A stretch of DNA of 64,000 bases from Vairimorpha ceranae (taxonomy: Eukaryota; Microsporidia; Nosematidae). A program made the position numbers and the translations under genes. The DNA lies in the NCBI RefSeq assembly GCF_000988165.1, contig NW_020169303.1, positions 1-64,000 of the forward strand, given 5' to 3'. The notes under the pieces are model-generated. The model was not told the DNA's origin. It ran no database searches and saw nothing but the letters and a program-made list of their open reading frames with translations. The first letter of the stretch is position 1; each line of letters begins with the position of its first letter. Of the stretch, positions 39,429-49,353 are shown one piece after another.

Positions 39429-39929
39429 TTAGCAAAATTTCCACTTATGTCCACACACACATGTTACGAAAGTAGTCATGGGTTCATCTGCTGATCTGGT
39501 CTGCAACTGCCTATAAGAAGATTTCCTTTGTCCACAGGTAGAACATTTGAACATATCTGTCTCTGCTTGTATTTCTGGCATTTGAATATCATATAAACTT
39601 TCTTCATACGCTTTTCTTTCTTGCTCTTTCAAATCTTTAGACTTCATATCTTCATTAGACATCAATATATATTCATCTGGCTTAATTGTTCCTTCATATA
39701 CTTCCTTACAAATTCTAGGGTTATTTTTGTCCTTTAAGTTAAAACATTTCGATCTAACAATTTTCGGTAAATCGTTACTAAAATTTTTGTAAATTGATCG
39801 AGTCAGTTCAAAAGATAAACTGTGTAAACGCTCCTCATCAAATGACGGTAAATTATATTTTAAAGATTCATAAAACAATTTCATACATTTATTTTTTTGT
39901 GGGTCTTCAAAGTCTTGAAACGTAGCCAT
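39429..39929 (-). CDS. DST1: Transcription elongation factor TFIIS, short form
   Basis: A 166-residue protein containing the central domain (about 10-90, ARSIYKNF/KEVYEGTIKPDEYILMS type) and the C-terminal zinc ribbon with QTRSADEPMTTFVTC. The catalytic hairpin Asp-Glu (RSADEP) that makes Pol II cleave backtracked RNA is intact. The N-terminal LW domain of yeast TFIIS (309 residues) is absent. An oddity is the last ligand pair: TCVCGHKWKFC has Cys-x-Cys (157, 159), not the usual Cys-x2-Cys. The coding DNA there is a TGTGTGTG run, so a one-codon loss by slippage is possible. The ATG follows GCCCTCAGC. Confidence 0.92.
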   Translation of the reverse strand: MATFQDFEDPQKNKCMKLFYESLKYNLPSFDEERLHSLSFELTRSIYKNFSNDLPKIVRSKCFNLKDKNNPRICKEVYEGTIKPDEYILMSNEDMKSKDLKEQERKAYEESLYDIQMPEIQAETDMFKCSTCGQRKSSYRQLQTRSADEPMTTFVTCVCGHKWKFC

Positions 39930-40012
39930 GCTGAGGGCTAAAAAGTAAAAAATACTAATTTGTGAAAAATACTGATTAATGAAAAAAACTGATAAAATAA
40001 AAGATAAATATT

Positions 40013-40393
40013 TTAATAAAATTTAAGTTCAGTAAATAAAAACTTGGCCTTTCCATTTTCTTGTGCTTTCTTCATAATATCGACTACTTTATTTCTTACT
40101 TCCTTCTTAGAATTAATGTTAGATATTTGAGAGTAATCTACTTCACTTAATCCAATGTCTGCTTTATATCTAGTAGCCATAAGATGTCTTACATTAACTT
40201 TCTTAACAAATGATAAAAATCTATCATTTTTTCTTTTTTCTACCTTTGACATGTAATCCTCACTTTCTTTAGGTAATCTCTGAACACCAGCAATTAGACA
40301 GATTCTATCATCAATATTTTTAATTACTACTGCTTTTTTACCAGCAAACTTACCAGCTGTAGGAATTACAATCATATTTGGGATAAATAACAT
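40013..40393 (-). CDS. RPL27: Ribosomal protein L27 (eL27)
   Basis: A 126-residue large-subunit protein. [17 protein letters not shown] opens the KOW-type domain, and [18 protein letters not shown] and the C-terminal [10 protein letters not shown] correspond to VKVYNYNHLMPTRYSVDI and WFFQKLRF of yeast RPL27 (136 residues). The start is the ATG at 40391-40393, directly preceded by TACCCCTAAA. A 5' intron, frequent in this gene elsewhere, is not seen. The preceding gene on the same strand direction is TFIIS, 83 bases away. Confidence 0.95.
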   Translation of the reverse strand: MLFIPNMIVIPTAGKFAGKKAVVIKNIDDRICLIAGVQRLPKESEDYMSKVEKRKNDRFLSFVKKVNVRHLMATRYKADIGLSEVDYSQISNINSKKEVRNKVVDIMKKAQENGKAKFLFTELKFY

Positions 40394-41221
40394 TTTAGGG
40401 GTAAAAATAGTGCATAAAAAATATACAAAGCTAAGAAGTAATTGAATAGGTTTGTAAAAAAATATAATATTTTGAAAACAAGAAGTTACACTTGATTTTA
40501 AAAAATTATGTGTTTATAAATGTAGAACTTGTCTTAAAAATCAAAAATCGAGTTGTTGATATACAACCGTTAGTGAATACGCAATTTTGATAGAAAAGTT
40601 GCACGAAAAAAATATTTTGATAAAAATGTTTAAAGATTTTTTTTATAAATTATTAATTTAACACTGTTAACATATTTAAAGATAAATATGCTCATTGCCG
40701 ATATTTTAATTGTCCAAATTTTGGATGACTATATAAAGTTTAATAATGTACATATAAAAAATTTTATTTTTCTCAAATGCAATGTTATGTAATTCTTACA
40801 AAGCCTTAAATTTATATTTATAAATTATTTATTTGTGACATAAATTAAGTTCTCATTGCTCGTTGTATTTTTTTATTGGCTCACTTCCTTATGCTGTCTG
40901 AATCTAGTCATGTCAATTTAGTATTTATACATTTTTATTTTACAAATGTACTAGGATTTTTTATAGGAGTAATCTTAATTTATTTTTTATTATATATTTT
41001 AATTATCTATTGTTAAATAAATATAACCTCATTACTATTAAAGATGTAAACCTTACAGTGTTACATCTTAAATTTTTCTTACTTTGCGCAATTTTGTATT
41101 AAATAAAACCAAATAAAATACTATACAAAAAAATTAAAATTATGTTTAACTACAATTAATATCAGCTAAAATATTATCACCAAGCTTTTTCATATTAAAA
41201 TGCTTTTTTTAATAATCCCTT
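40394..41221. other. AT-rich intergenic region
   Basis: Divergent promoter space between RPL27 and the small helical gene. A 34-codon ATG frame at 40688 (MLIADILIVQILDDYIKFNN) is noted but is too short to call. TCCC at 41216-41219 marks the next start. Nothing else recognised. Confidence 0.35.
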
Positions 41222-41491
41222 ATGCATAAATACGAGGTTGTAAAAAAAATTCATAAAAAATTAGACAAAATTCTGGAAGATTTTATAGAAATACTACTTA
41301 TTATTAAAAAGACAGACAATGACATGAAAGGGCTATTTTTTGCTAAAAGAAGAGTTCTTAACATTATAATTACAGTACTGGAAATTTATGATCACCTATT
41401 ATGTCTTAGAGAAATTTACAAAGAAAATGAAATAAATAATACACCTGAGGAAGAAAAACAACTATTTATTGAATTTTTAAATAATTTCTAA
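41222..41491 (+). CDS. Small helical protein, possible Mediator subunit 22
   Basis: An 89-residue protein of two or three helices without cysteines or membrane segments. Its middle, LDKILEDFIEILLIIKKTDN followed by an AKRRVLNIIITVLEIYDHLL helix, resembles the start of MED22 (Srb6), in which a ...EDFxEIxKxAK segment is followed by a helix rich in small residues ending in LLxLVxDLK. MED11 or an unrelated coiled protein are alternatives. The start ATG follows TCCCTT, the strong form of the local start motif, so the gene itself is well supported. Confidence 0.4.
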   Translation: MHKYEVVKKIHKKLDKILEDFIEILLIIKKTDNDMKGLFFAKRRVLNIIITVLEIYDHLLCLREIYKENEINNTPEEEKQLFIEFLNNF

Positions 41492-41663
41492 TGGTTTTAT
41501 ATATCTTGTATTTAAAATCTTAATATTAATGAATAATTTTTTAAAAATTTTAAATTTATAAGCTTTAAAAAATATTTTATATTACAGGCCTTTTATAGTC
41601 AATTTTTATAGATCAAATTTCCAGTATTAAATTAATTTTTTTATGCATAAATATAATCCTTGA

Positions 41664-43052
41664 ATGAGAAACCAAAGAAATTCCGAAAGAAAATTTAAAA
41701 AGGTAAAATTAAATGATCTTTTTGAAGATGACAATTTTAAAAAGTTGGAAAGTGATAATAAATCTACAAATAAGAAGATTGATAACACTTTTGTTATTCA
41801 AAACATTAAAATAGAAAAAATAAGACCTGTCAAAATTTGCAATGTCATCAAGACACCTTCAATTTTACCCTCTAAACAAATATTAATAGACATACATTCC
41901 AATGATCCACTAACTCTACATAACCTATTTCTTATTTTAAAACAGATAAAAATTACTGATGAAATATTTTCTATTGTTATAAGAAAATGTAAAGATGTCA
42001 TTTTTAGAGAAATAAAAAATACAATTCCTACTGGTATAATTTATTATCCAGGTGATGATATTAATATTAGAAATGTGACTAAATCAAATATCAATATATT
42101 TACAAAAATATTTGAATTAATTACAAGTAAATGTTATTCAAAAAGTATGTTTACTAGAGAAATTTCGGATCAAGATATATTTTCATTATTTCATTTATTA
42201 AAATCTGAAGATGAAAGAGAAAGAATGAATATATGTAATATATTGATTAATATTTATGACGCATATTCAATTAAGATAAAATATATTGTAGAAAATGAAT
42301 TAATACAATTTTATGAGGACAATAGAACACATATAGGAATTGAAGAATTACTTGAACTTTTACAATTAATTATAAAAAATACCAAAGATGACTCATTTTT
42401 CTACCAAGTAGCTTTAAGATTTTTATCCATTAAAAATTTAGAATATTATAAATTAATAACTGACATTATTTACAAATATTGTAGTGAAGATGTAAAAATA
42501 TCAAATTTTACACTAAATTATATATTTGTATTATATGAAAAGGTAGATTATATTAATAAGCCTATATTAGTTAAATTATACTTTAACATTTATATAAGAT
42601 GGGCTAAAAGAATACCTTTTAGAGGTATTCTAAATGATATGTGTTTTATTATAAATTTCGGTTTATCTTCTGAGTATCATCCATTGGTAGAAGAAGTACT
42701 AAAAACTTTAGATTCAAGGATTATAAAAAAAATATTTTCTGAATACATTGATGATATTTTACCAAAGATTTTTAATAACATATACCTTTTAAGTAAAAAA
42801 TACTGGTATAGTAAAGGTAAATTAAGAATATTTAAATATATTTCAATATTATTAAGCATGAATTATGCCTGTTTTGAAAAATGCCTTATTAATTACAACC
42901 TTGATAAATTTGTAAAGAAAAGTTCTAATTTTACTGAAGACACAGTTTTAGACATTTTAAGAAAATGTATAGAACATACCAATATAGAAAATAAAAATGA
43001 ATGGAAAAATATGAGAAGAAGGTCATCTGAATTTAATGGAAAACCTACATAA
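41664..43052 (+). CDS. RTS1: PP2A regulatory subunit B56 (RTS1-like)
   Basis: A 462-residue alpha-helical HEAT-repeat protein. Segment 170-215, ending SEDERERMNICNILINIYDA (from about residue 178), and EDNRTHIGIEELLELLQLII match the B56 hallmarks SEDPRERDxLKTILHRIYGKF and YETExxxGIxELLEILGSII. B56 directs PP2A to its substrates, for example in chromosome cohesion and cell growth. A PP2A catalytic subunit is encoded at 35151. The N-terminal 60 residues are basic and the C-terminus ends in an Arg/Ser-rich patch. The ATG follows ATCCTTGA without a CCC triplet. Confidence 0.9.
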   Translation: MRNQRNSERKFKKVKLNDLFEDDNFKKLESDNKSTNKKIDNTFVIQNIKIEKIRPVKICNVIKTPSILPSKQILIDIHSNDPLTLHNLFLILKQIKITDEIFSIVIRKCKDVIFREIKNTIPTGIIYYPGDDINIRNVTKSNINIFTKIFELITSKCYSKSMFTREISDQDIFSLFHLLKSEDERERMNICNILINIYDAYSIKIKYIVENELIQFYEDNRTHIGIEELLELLQLIIKNTKDDSFFYQVALRFLSIKNLEYYKLITDIIYKYCSEDVKISNFTLNYIFVLYEKVDYINKPILVKLYFNIYIRWAKRIPFRGILNDMCFIINFGLSSEYHPLVEEVLKTLDSRIIKKIFSEYIDDILPKIFNNIYLLSKKYWYSKGKLRIFKYISILLSMNYACFEKCLINYNLDKFVKKSSNFTEDTVLDILRKCIEHTNIENKNEWKNMRRRSSEFNGKPT

Positions 43053-43256
43053 AAAAAATCTTTAAAATACAATACTGTAATTATTTATATCTTAAATTTC
43101 GTAAACAGTTATGTTCGGTAAATAGAAACAATTATGTAATACACAGTATTTTATTACTGTTTACCTAGTAGAATATTTTGACATTCTAACTAAATAAAAG
43201 CATAACAATAGCATAAAAGATAAATAAACAAATTGTAAATAAAACAAATTCTTTTA

Positions 43257-45650
43257 TTAATTTTCTAAAATCACTACATCCTCAATAAATGGTGTCAATC
43301 CCGGTTCATCAATTTCTGCTCTCTCAGTAGTATTTATAATAACAGGCGTAGAATGTGTCTGCATAGAGGAGATCCTTCGAGGATCTCCTACAACACCAAC
43401 AGTATTAACTGGTAATCCAATTCTAATGTTAACCTTTTTCTCCGTGTAAATGTACTTAGGAGTAAAACTCTGATTTAATAAGTAAAAAAGGTAAGTATTT
43501 CCAGTAAGAAGAGGACTAGAAACAGAATCTAGTAACAAAAATGTAGTAGAAAATAAACCTATAAAATTTTTGGGAATAATGCATGATCTGTCATAAAAAG
43601 AATAAGAAATTGAAGAAAGACCTTTTCCAAGAGATAGTAATCCATTTGCAATTCTTAACACTGTCCCTGCTTTAGGATCTTTGTAAGTCATGCTATATTG
43701 AGAATCCAGCACTTTTTGAATTCTACCACTGACAGAACCAGCACCAATAACACCCAAGGCATACAAAGATGTAATGATGATAGAAGCATCACTTGAATTT
43801 AAATTTTTTTCCAGTGTATCAACAATTTGTTGGTTAGAACTTGAAGGAAATAAAATTGAGTAGCATAAAGGAAGAGCACTTTTAAGATGAGGAGAATCCA
43901 AAAGTTGAGAAGAAGTACAAATTCTTGAAATCATCTGTAGAGCCAGATCATCTCCTATTCCTACAAGACAACAACTTAGCAATGCAATAGATTCTAGTAG
44001 AGCATCTGTCTCTCCCGAAAATGCATTTGTAAGAATTTCTTCTACTACATTATGATCACCTGTTTTAATATTTTGGAATCCTTTAATTAAAATAATACCA
44101 TGTCTTGAATAAGTCATATCCATGTTTTCTAAAATACATTCTAAATCAGGTCTTCTGTAGAACAATAGAGCCAGTCCTAACATAATAAGTTTATAAGAAT
44201 GTGTTCCAGCATAATCTTCTTTTTCAATGTAAAGTTGTAAAAGAACAGAGAGTATTTCATCATCCCCTGTACCTACAAATATACTTCCTAAAGTAAATGC
44301 AGCAAAGGAAGAAATTTCTAAATTATCAGAATAAACCAATGGACATAAAAGTTCTTTCAAGTCCTCTTCTGCAGTATTACAATAAATTGATTGTATTCCT
44401 AAGAGGATGGGAATAACATGAAGTGGATCATTAGATCCCAAGTTAGAAGTAAGAAGAGACAAAATAGTCTTATTTTCGTCATACAATTTACAAGAAGATA
44501 AAGCTAAAGCCAAAAGTGAACCTGTACGTTTAAGAGAAATATCTCCAAAAATATTATCTTGTAAAATTTCCATAACCTTATTAGGATTCCAAAATTCAAT
44601 ACATCCTACACTTCCTAAGATAGTAATAAGTTCTGGAATATTAGAATTAAGTATAGTTGAATATTCCACACCTTCAATTTCCTCCCCACTCTTAGGGAAA
44701 AATATACTATCCTGTCCATATCCTAAATTTATAAACCCATTACAAACTGTAATGGGATTGAAACTACTCTGTTGTATTCCCTTTAATTCTTTCTCATATC
44801 TTAGCTTTCTGAATGTAGAAGACTTATTTGTTTCTGAATTTAATTCATAGATTTTTATAACATTTCTATATGTATCTTTTATATGTCCATTGCATAGAAT
44901 AGCTTTTTCTTCTAAATCTTTGGTATCATAAAAAATATTACATCTTGCTAAAATGTAAAGAAGTTGTTTCTTTACTTTTTTATCTTCACATTTCCCTACA
45001 AAATCTATTGCATCTTCATAATAACCACCATCTATAACATTAACAATGTATCTAGAAAAGTCTTTCATTTTCAGGCATATTTCATTTATAAGTTCATACA
45101 ATTCATAAAATAGAGCCATCTCTTGAAGATACAAAATTATTCTTTTGTAGTTGTGCTTTTCTACATATTTAATGATAGATCTAATATCTTCTATTTCTAT
45201 CAAAAAATCTATAGCATCAAACTCCATGTTATTTTTAAAGAAAAAATCTACACATGATTTAGATACCTCTTGCGCTTTACTAATATCTTCACCATTATGC
45301 TTATTATTAACAATCACCCCTATTAATTTTTTAACATACAAGTGTCCCCATTCTTGTAGAGGAATAACATTCCCTAAAAGACGATGTTTTAAAATTTCTG
45401 AATCATCTCCCATTATTGATATAGAACTTATAATATCATGTATCATTCTTTTTTGATTATCCGATAAAATTTCACAAAGATCTAAAAGAACAGGTTTCTT
45501 TTCCATAATTGTATTAAAATTAAGTGTACTTATAGACCCTGCATGAGAAGACTTTAATAACTCAATAAGCATATTTATAGCATTTTGTCTTAAATCATTG
45601 TCATCAGATTTAATACAATCTAGTATTTGAACTAAATTTTCTTCTTCCAT
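43257..45650 (-). CDS. RPN1: 26S proteasome regulatory subunit RPN1
   Basis: A 797-residue proteasome lid-base scaffold that binds ubiquitin and ubiquitin-like domains of shuttle factors and the deubiquitinase UBP6. The C-terminus is diagnostic: SVSSPLLTGNTYLFYLLNQS, then MQTHSTPVIINTTERAEID, the RPN1 signature QTHSTPVLLAxGERAEL. The central PC-repeat toroid (ALSSCKLYDE, AFTLGSIFVGTGDDE, YALGVIGAGSV) and the early WGHLYVKKLIGVI also fit. RPN2 is ruled out by these features. The length is near 800-900. The ATG at 45648-45650 follows TCCCCTAAA. It and UBC7, the HECT and the RING ligases share the ubiquitin pathway. Confidence 0.95.
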   Translation of the reverse strand: MEEENLVQILDCIKSDDNDLRQNAINMLIELLKSSHAGSISTLNFNTIMEKKPVLLDLCEILSDNQKRMIHDIISSISIMGDDSEILKHRLLGNVIPLQEWGHLYVKKLIGVIVNNKHNGEDISKAQEVSKSCVDFFFKNNMEFDAIDFLIEIEDIRSIIKYVEKHNYKRIILYLQEMALFYELYELINEICLKMKDFSRYIVNVIDGGYYEDAIDFVGKCEDKKVKKQLLYILARCNIFYDTKDLEEKAILCNGHIKDTYRNVIKIYELNSETNKSSTFRKLRYEKELKGIQQSSFNPITVCNGFINLGYGQDSIFFPKSGEEIEGVEYSTILNSNIPELITILGSVGCIEFWNPNKVMEILQDNIFGDISLKRTGSLLALALSSCKLYDENKTILSLLTSNLGSNDPLHVIPILLGIQSIYCNTAEEDLKELLCPLVYSDNLEISSFAAFTLGSIFVGTGDDEILSVLLQLYIEKEDYAGTHSYKLIMLGLALLFYRRPDLECILENMDMTYSRHGIILIKGFQNIKTGDHNVVEEILTNAFSGETDALLESIALLSCCLVGIGDDLALQMISRICTSSQLLDSPHLKSALPLCYSILFPSSSNQQIVDTLEKNLNSSDASIIITSLYALGVIGAGSVSGRIQKVLDSQYSMTYKDPKAGTVLRIANGLLSLGKGLSSISYSFYDRSCIIPKNFIGLFSTTFLLLDSVSSPLLTGNTYLFYLLNQSFTPKYIYTEKKVNIRIGLPVNTVGVVGDPRRISSMQTHSTPVIINTTERAEIDEPGLTPFIEDVVILEN

Positions 45651-45804
45651 TTTAGGGGAGGAAAATTAAAAGTTTAAAAATAAAGTAAACATGCCATTTT
45701 AAATAGAAAATATGTTTATAAAATACAATACTGTATTTTTTATAAATAAAATTTATAAAATTGTTGTACATAACATATTTTATTAAATATTTTTAGGTTA
45801 ATAT

Positions 45805-47865
45805 TTATTTATTGTCAATTTCATCCGAATCTTTAATTCCTTGATCACAAACATACAATATGTGAGGTAACATATGATGTATTGTAGCATGTTTAATAAC
45901 AATCATAGATTCAAAAAAATCAAGATTTACTTTTTTATAAAGAATTAAAGATATCTTCTTATTCTGTTTAATTACTATAACTCTTTTAAAATGATAATTT
46001 ATTCCTGGACAAAATAACTTAGGATATTTATTATTACATTTATTGTGTACTTTAATTTTTTTTAAATCATCTTCTATGTTTTCAATTTTACCAAAAACCC
46101 CTGATTTATTTCCAAGAGAACAGGCAATATATTTCATTTCAATAAAACTGCCATAATTCAATCTTGCAATAAAATCATTACCATACGTTATTACAAATAA
46201 ATTTTTATATTTTTGTGATGCTATATTAAATGATACAACAGGTGCCGCGCAAAATGCCATTGTTACAATATTTAAGAATTCAGAAATGCCCTGTTTAATG
46301 TAAATTAAATGTACTAAAATAGCTATACTGGCCCCAAGGGAATGGCCTGTAAATAATATATTTTTAGTTTTATAAGTTTCTAATAGATCTAATAAAATCT
46401 TAGTCTTGTATTTAACAAATTCACATGCCATGTGTTTTATCCCTTTGTGTGCAAATCCGTCGTAAAATTTTGTATATCTACAATTCAAATCTTTAAGGGC
46501 TTCTTCTGATGTTGATGTTCCTTTAAATGATACAACAAGTCTATTATATTCTTTATCATAAAAAATAATATGCTCAGGTATATTCTTATCTGCCATCTGT
46601 ATCGAAATCAAAAATTCATTTTCAATATTTAAAAATTCTAATATTGCCTTTCTATTTGCATCCATTTTAGAATTTTTTACTTTTTTTCTTCTGGCACAAA
46701 ATATAGTGGGCCATGTATTTCCGTATGAACCAAGAGCGAAGTAAAAACAATTTACAAATTGTGTAAGGAAGTCTTTATGTGCAATTATGTACTCATCATT
46801 ACTTAAATGTTCTTTTATGGGCTTGTAATCTTTTGGTGCTTGGAACAACTTCTCTAAATCTTGTAGCATATAAAAATCTTCATCTGAGGTATCCTCAATC
46901 CTTTTACTAAAATAATCTTCTTCTACCATTTCCGTCATACAAGATTCTAGAAGATCTAAGACTTCTCGATTGTTAAATTTTTTTTTGTAAAATTCATTAA
47001 ATTTTTTATAAAGATTTGATAACTCTTCTTTTGTTTTTGATTTGTGTTCTTTATTAGAATCAGAAGAAGATTTGGTTCGTGAGGGTGTGTAATTTGTAAA
47101 ATCAGTAATTTTACTATATTTAAAATTTTTATCTGAACCTAATAAGTATTTTTCAATCTCAAAATCATTTTTTTTTAAAAAGTCAGATGATGTTAATTTC
47201 TGAACTTTTTCATTAACAAAACTCCCTAAATAAAACATATTTGTTTTATCAAAAATTTCTAATTTTTTTAGATTTTTTATATTTTCAAATTTTAAATTTT
47301 TAGTCATTTCATAGTAAATATTAGCAGTGTATTTTTCCATTATGTACAATCCTAATATAAAATTGATTTTACATCCACGACTACCCATTAAAAATTCATC
47401 TAGCACCGTTTGAAAATTTTTTACTAAAACACTCTGCTGCTGATCTAAAAACAAGGTAAATATTTTTTGAACAAGTGTATCCTGTTCTTCTACACCATTA
47501 AGTCCTTCATAGATCTGATTAATTGTAAAATCATATGTCATTTTACCAATTGTTTGTAAACCCCCAAAATCATAAAATTCCGTCTTAAAGACATATTCAC
47601 TAGACAATACAGGTTCAATATTATCTTTAAGTGATCTTTTTATAAAACTTGAGTTATTAATATTTACTACACCAGTATATTTATCCCAAATTGCTCCTCT
47701 AGATTTTAAACGAAATGTTACTTTTTCAAACAATAAATCATGCAAGGTTACAATTGAAAAAATAACTACATCTTTTATAACTGAACAAGAATTTTTATAA
47801 ACAAATTCTATTGTATCTACGTTTTGTGACATTTCTATATTTTTTATTCTTAAAGTGACTTCCAT
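45805..47865 (-). CDS. Large class 3 lipase
   Basis: A 686-residue protein with a C-terminal lipase-3 domain. LVVSFKGTSTSEEALKDLN is the oxyanion/entry region, TGHSLGASIAILVHLIY the nucleophile elbow with Ser near 509, and FVITYGNDFIARLNYGSF the acid-containing stretch; a later HYHF-type histidine completes the usual triad. The first 400 residues have no signal peptide. They start MEVTLRIKNIEMSQ, have beta-strand-like alternation, and then an acidic, helical middle part (KSRTKSSSDSNKEHKSKTKE). The layout resembles cytosolic lipases of the DAGL type without the membrane part. The ATG follows ACCCTAAATTACA. It shares only the lipase core with the ATG15-like gene at 4110. Confidence 0.85.
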   Translation of the reverse strand: MEVTLRIKNIEMSQNVDTIEFVYKNSCSVIKDVVIFSIVTLHDLLFEKVTFRLKSRGAIWDKYTGVVNINNSSFIKRSLKDNIEPVLSSEYVFKTEFYDFGGLQTIGKMTYDFTINQIYEGLNGVEEQDTLVQKIFTLFLDQQQSVLVKNFQTVLDEFLMGSRGCKINFILGLYIMEKYTANIYYEMTKNLKFENIKNLKKLEIFDKTNMFYLGSFVNEKVQKLTSSDFLKKNDFEIEKYLLGSDKNFKYSKITDFTNYTPSRTKSSSDSNKEHKSKTKEELSNLYKKFNEFYKKKFNNREVLDLLESCMTEMVEEDYFSKRIEDTSDEDFYMLQDLEKLFQAPKDYKPIKEHLSNDEYIIAHKDFLTQFVNCFYFALGSYGNTWPTIFCARRKKVKNSKMDANRKAILEFLNIENEFLISIQMADKNIPEHIIFYDKEYNRLVVSFKGTSTSEEALKDLNCRYTKFYDGFAHKGIKHMACEFVKYKTKILLDLLETYKTKNILFTGHSLGASIAILVHLIYIKQGISEFLNIVTMAFCAAPVVSFNIASQKYKNLFVITYGNDFIARLNYGSFIEMKYIACSLGNKSGVFGKIENIEDDLKKIKVHNKCNNKYPKLFCPGINYHFKRVIVIKQNKKISLILYKKVNLDFFESMIVIKHATIHHMLPHILYVCDQGIKDSDEIDNK

Positions 47866-48498
47866 TGTAATTTAGGGTTATTATCAAAAAAAGAGCTTAA
47901 GGGTATTACATAAATATTTAAATTATTAGATGATTAAAAAAATAAAAATAATTTTTTATATTTGTGTCTAAACTTAAAATACTAAGTTACAGTATTTTTG
48001 TAAAATCTAATTTAAATTTATGCATATTTTTTTAATTTACTTTTTGTAAAAATAAGATTTTCTAAACTTTTACTGATTTTTTAAATTTAAGTTAATAATA
48101 ATGAGATAAACTTTTTGTAAAATAATGGTTGTTCTGCTAATAGATAAAAATATATTTTTATAAGTTTAAAATTATTTCTGCCATCAGTGATTGTAAATGA
48201 CCCAACAATTCGATTTAAAGCAAAACATAATGATATGAAGCCAAAATTTTACCAAACAGGTTTTAAAGTGAAATTAAAACTATAAATTAAAGCTAAATTA
48301 AATAATGCAAAGTAAAAATTCCAAAGCTTCCCTCAGTAAATCTCCCGCTTTAGGTTATAAAGAGATTAGTAACAATTTTATTAATTTTTCGTAAAATGAA
48401 GACTTGTTTTACTGATCAATAAAATTATACATTTAAATAGTTCATATAAAATATTTTAAGTTTTACACATTCATTTAAATATTTTTTTTCTAACCCTT
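47866..48498. other. AT-rich divergent promoter region
   Basis: Between the lipase and the USP-like gene. Around 48330-48360 the sequence is a little richer in G+C (CTTCCCTCAG, TCTCCCGC), but no RNA or coding frame was recognised. ACCC just before the next start is noted with that gene. Confidence 0.35.
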
Positions 48499-49353
48499 AT
48501 GAAAATTAAACCATCTAGCTCTGTTTGTTTTTTAAAGTCATTTTCTTTGGAAGAAGAACTAGCATTTATTAATCAACCAACAGAACAAAAATCAAAAGTA
48601 AATAAAAATAAACTTTTTGGTAAAAATCTACAGCTTAGCAATGCACAACTTATAAAGCCTTATGTTATTGATTACAGAGATTTGTATTATTCACTTGAAA
48701 ATCAAGATTTTGTGTTTCTTGTACTAATGCTTTTATCTGCACATCCTTTTGCTAATTTTCTGTGCAATTTTAAGGAAAGAATATTAGATTTACGAGAATA
48801 TCCACTTTTCTCAAAATTAATTAATCTTTTAGAAATTAAAGACACGAGGTATATTGATGGACTTGTACCTTTTGAAGGATGTACTGACATAAAACAGGGA
48901 TATTCATTTATTTTAAGATGTTTGCACCAGGAACTTATTAGTAATTTTCACTTTGAAGAAGATGCTTGGAATGTACAAAAAAAGAGTAAACAGCATAAGA
49001 TAATTTATTCTGAATATTCTCCTATAGTAGAAATATTTCAAGGAAAGTTACAAGAAGAAGTGGGTGAGGTTAAAGCGGGAAGTTTTGAAATTATAAAAGA
49101 TTTAGAAATTCTTACTTCAAATAATTGTAAGAAAAAACCGTATGTGATTCTTAAAGAAGGATCTCCTTCATCTAAAAAAATAGAAGGTTACAATATCTCA
49201 TCTTTTCTTACAGAAGACAGAAAGCTTGTAATTTTTGCTAATAATAAAGTATATGAATATTACAGTAAAGGGTTTAACGAACTAGATTACAATGAAGAGG
49301 TTTTTAGTAATTACAAGAATGTTATTTATACATTATATTCTAAAATTATCTAA
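48499..49353 (+). CDS. USP10/UBP3-like protein without visible catalytic cysteine
   Basis: A 284-residue protein. From about residue 66 it follows the start of USP10-type deubiquitinases: YYSLENQDFVFLVLMLLSAH takes the place of GNxCYxNAxLQxLxxxPP, and later GCTDIKQGYSFILRCLHQEL parallels the QxDAxEFLxxLLxxLHEEL helix. SPIVEIFQGKLQ corresponds to TPIxxIFxG. At the catalytic Cys position there is Asp/Phe (about residues 70-71), and no C-terminal His box is evident. It would therefore be an inactive ubiquitin-binding relative, perhaps a scaffold. The family call is moderate. The ATG follows ACCCTT, the strong start motif. Confidence 0.5.
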   Translation: MKIKPSSSVCFLKSFSLEEELAFINQPTEQKSKVNKNKLFGKNLQLSNAQLIKPYVIDYRDLYYSLENQDFVFLVLMLLSAHPFANFLCNFKERILDLREYPLFSKLINLLEIKDTRYIDGLVPFEGCTDIKQGYSFILRCLHQELISNFHFEEDAWNVQKKSKQHKIIYSEYSPIVEIFQGKLQEEVGEVKAGSFEIIKDLEILTSNNCKKKPYVILKEGSPSSKKIEGYNISSFLTEDRKLVIFANNKVYEYYSKGFNELDYNEEVFSNYKNVIYTLYSKII

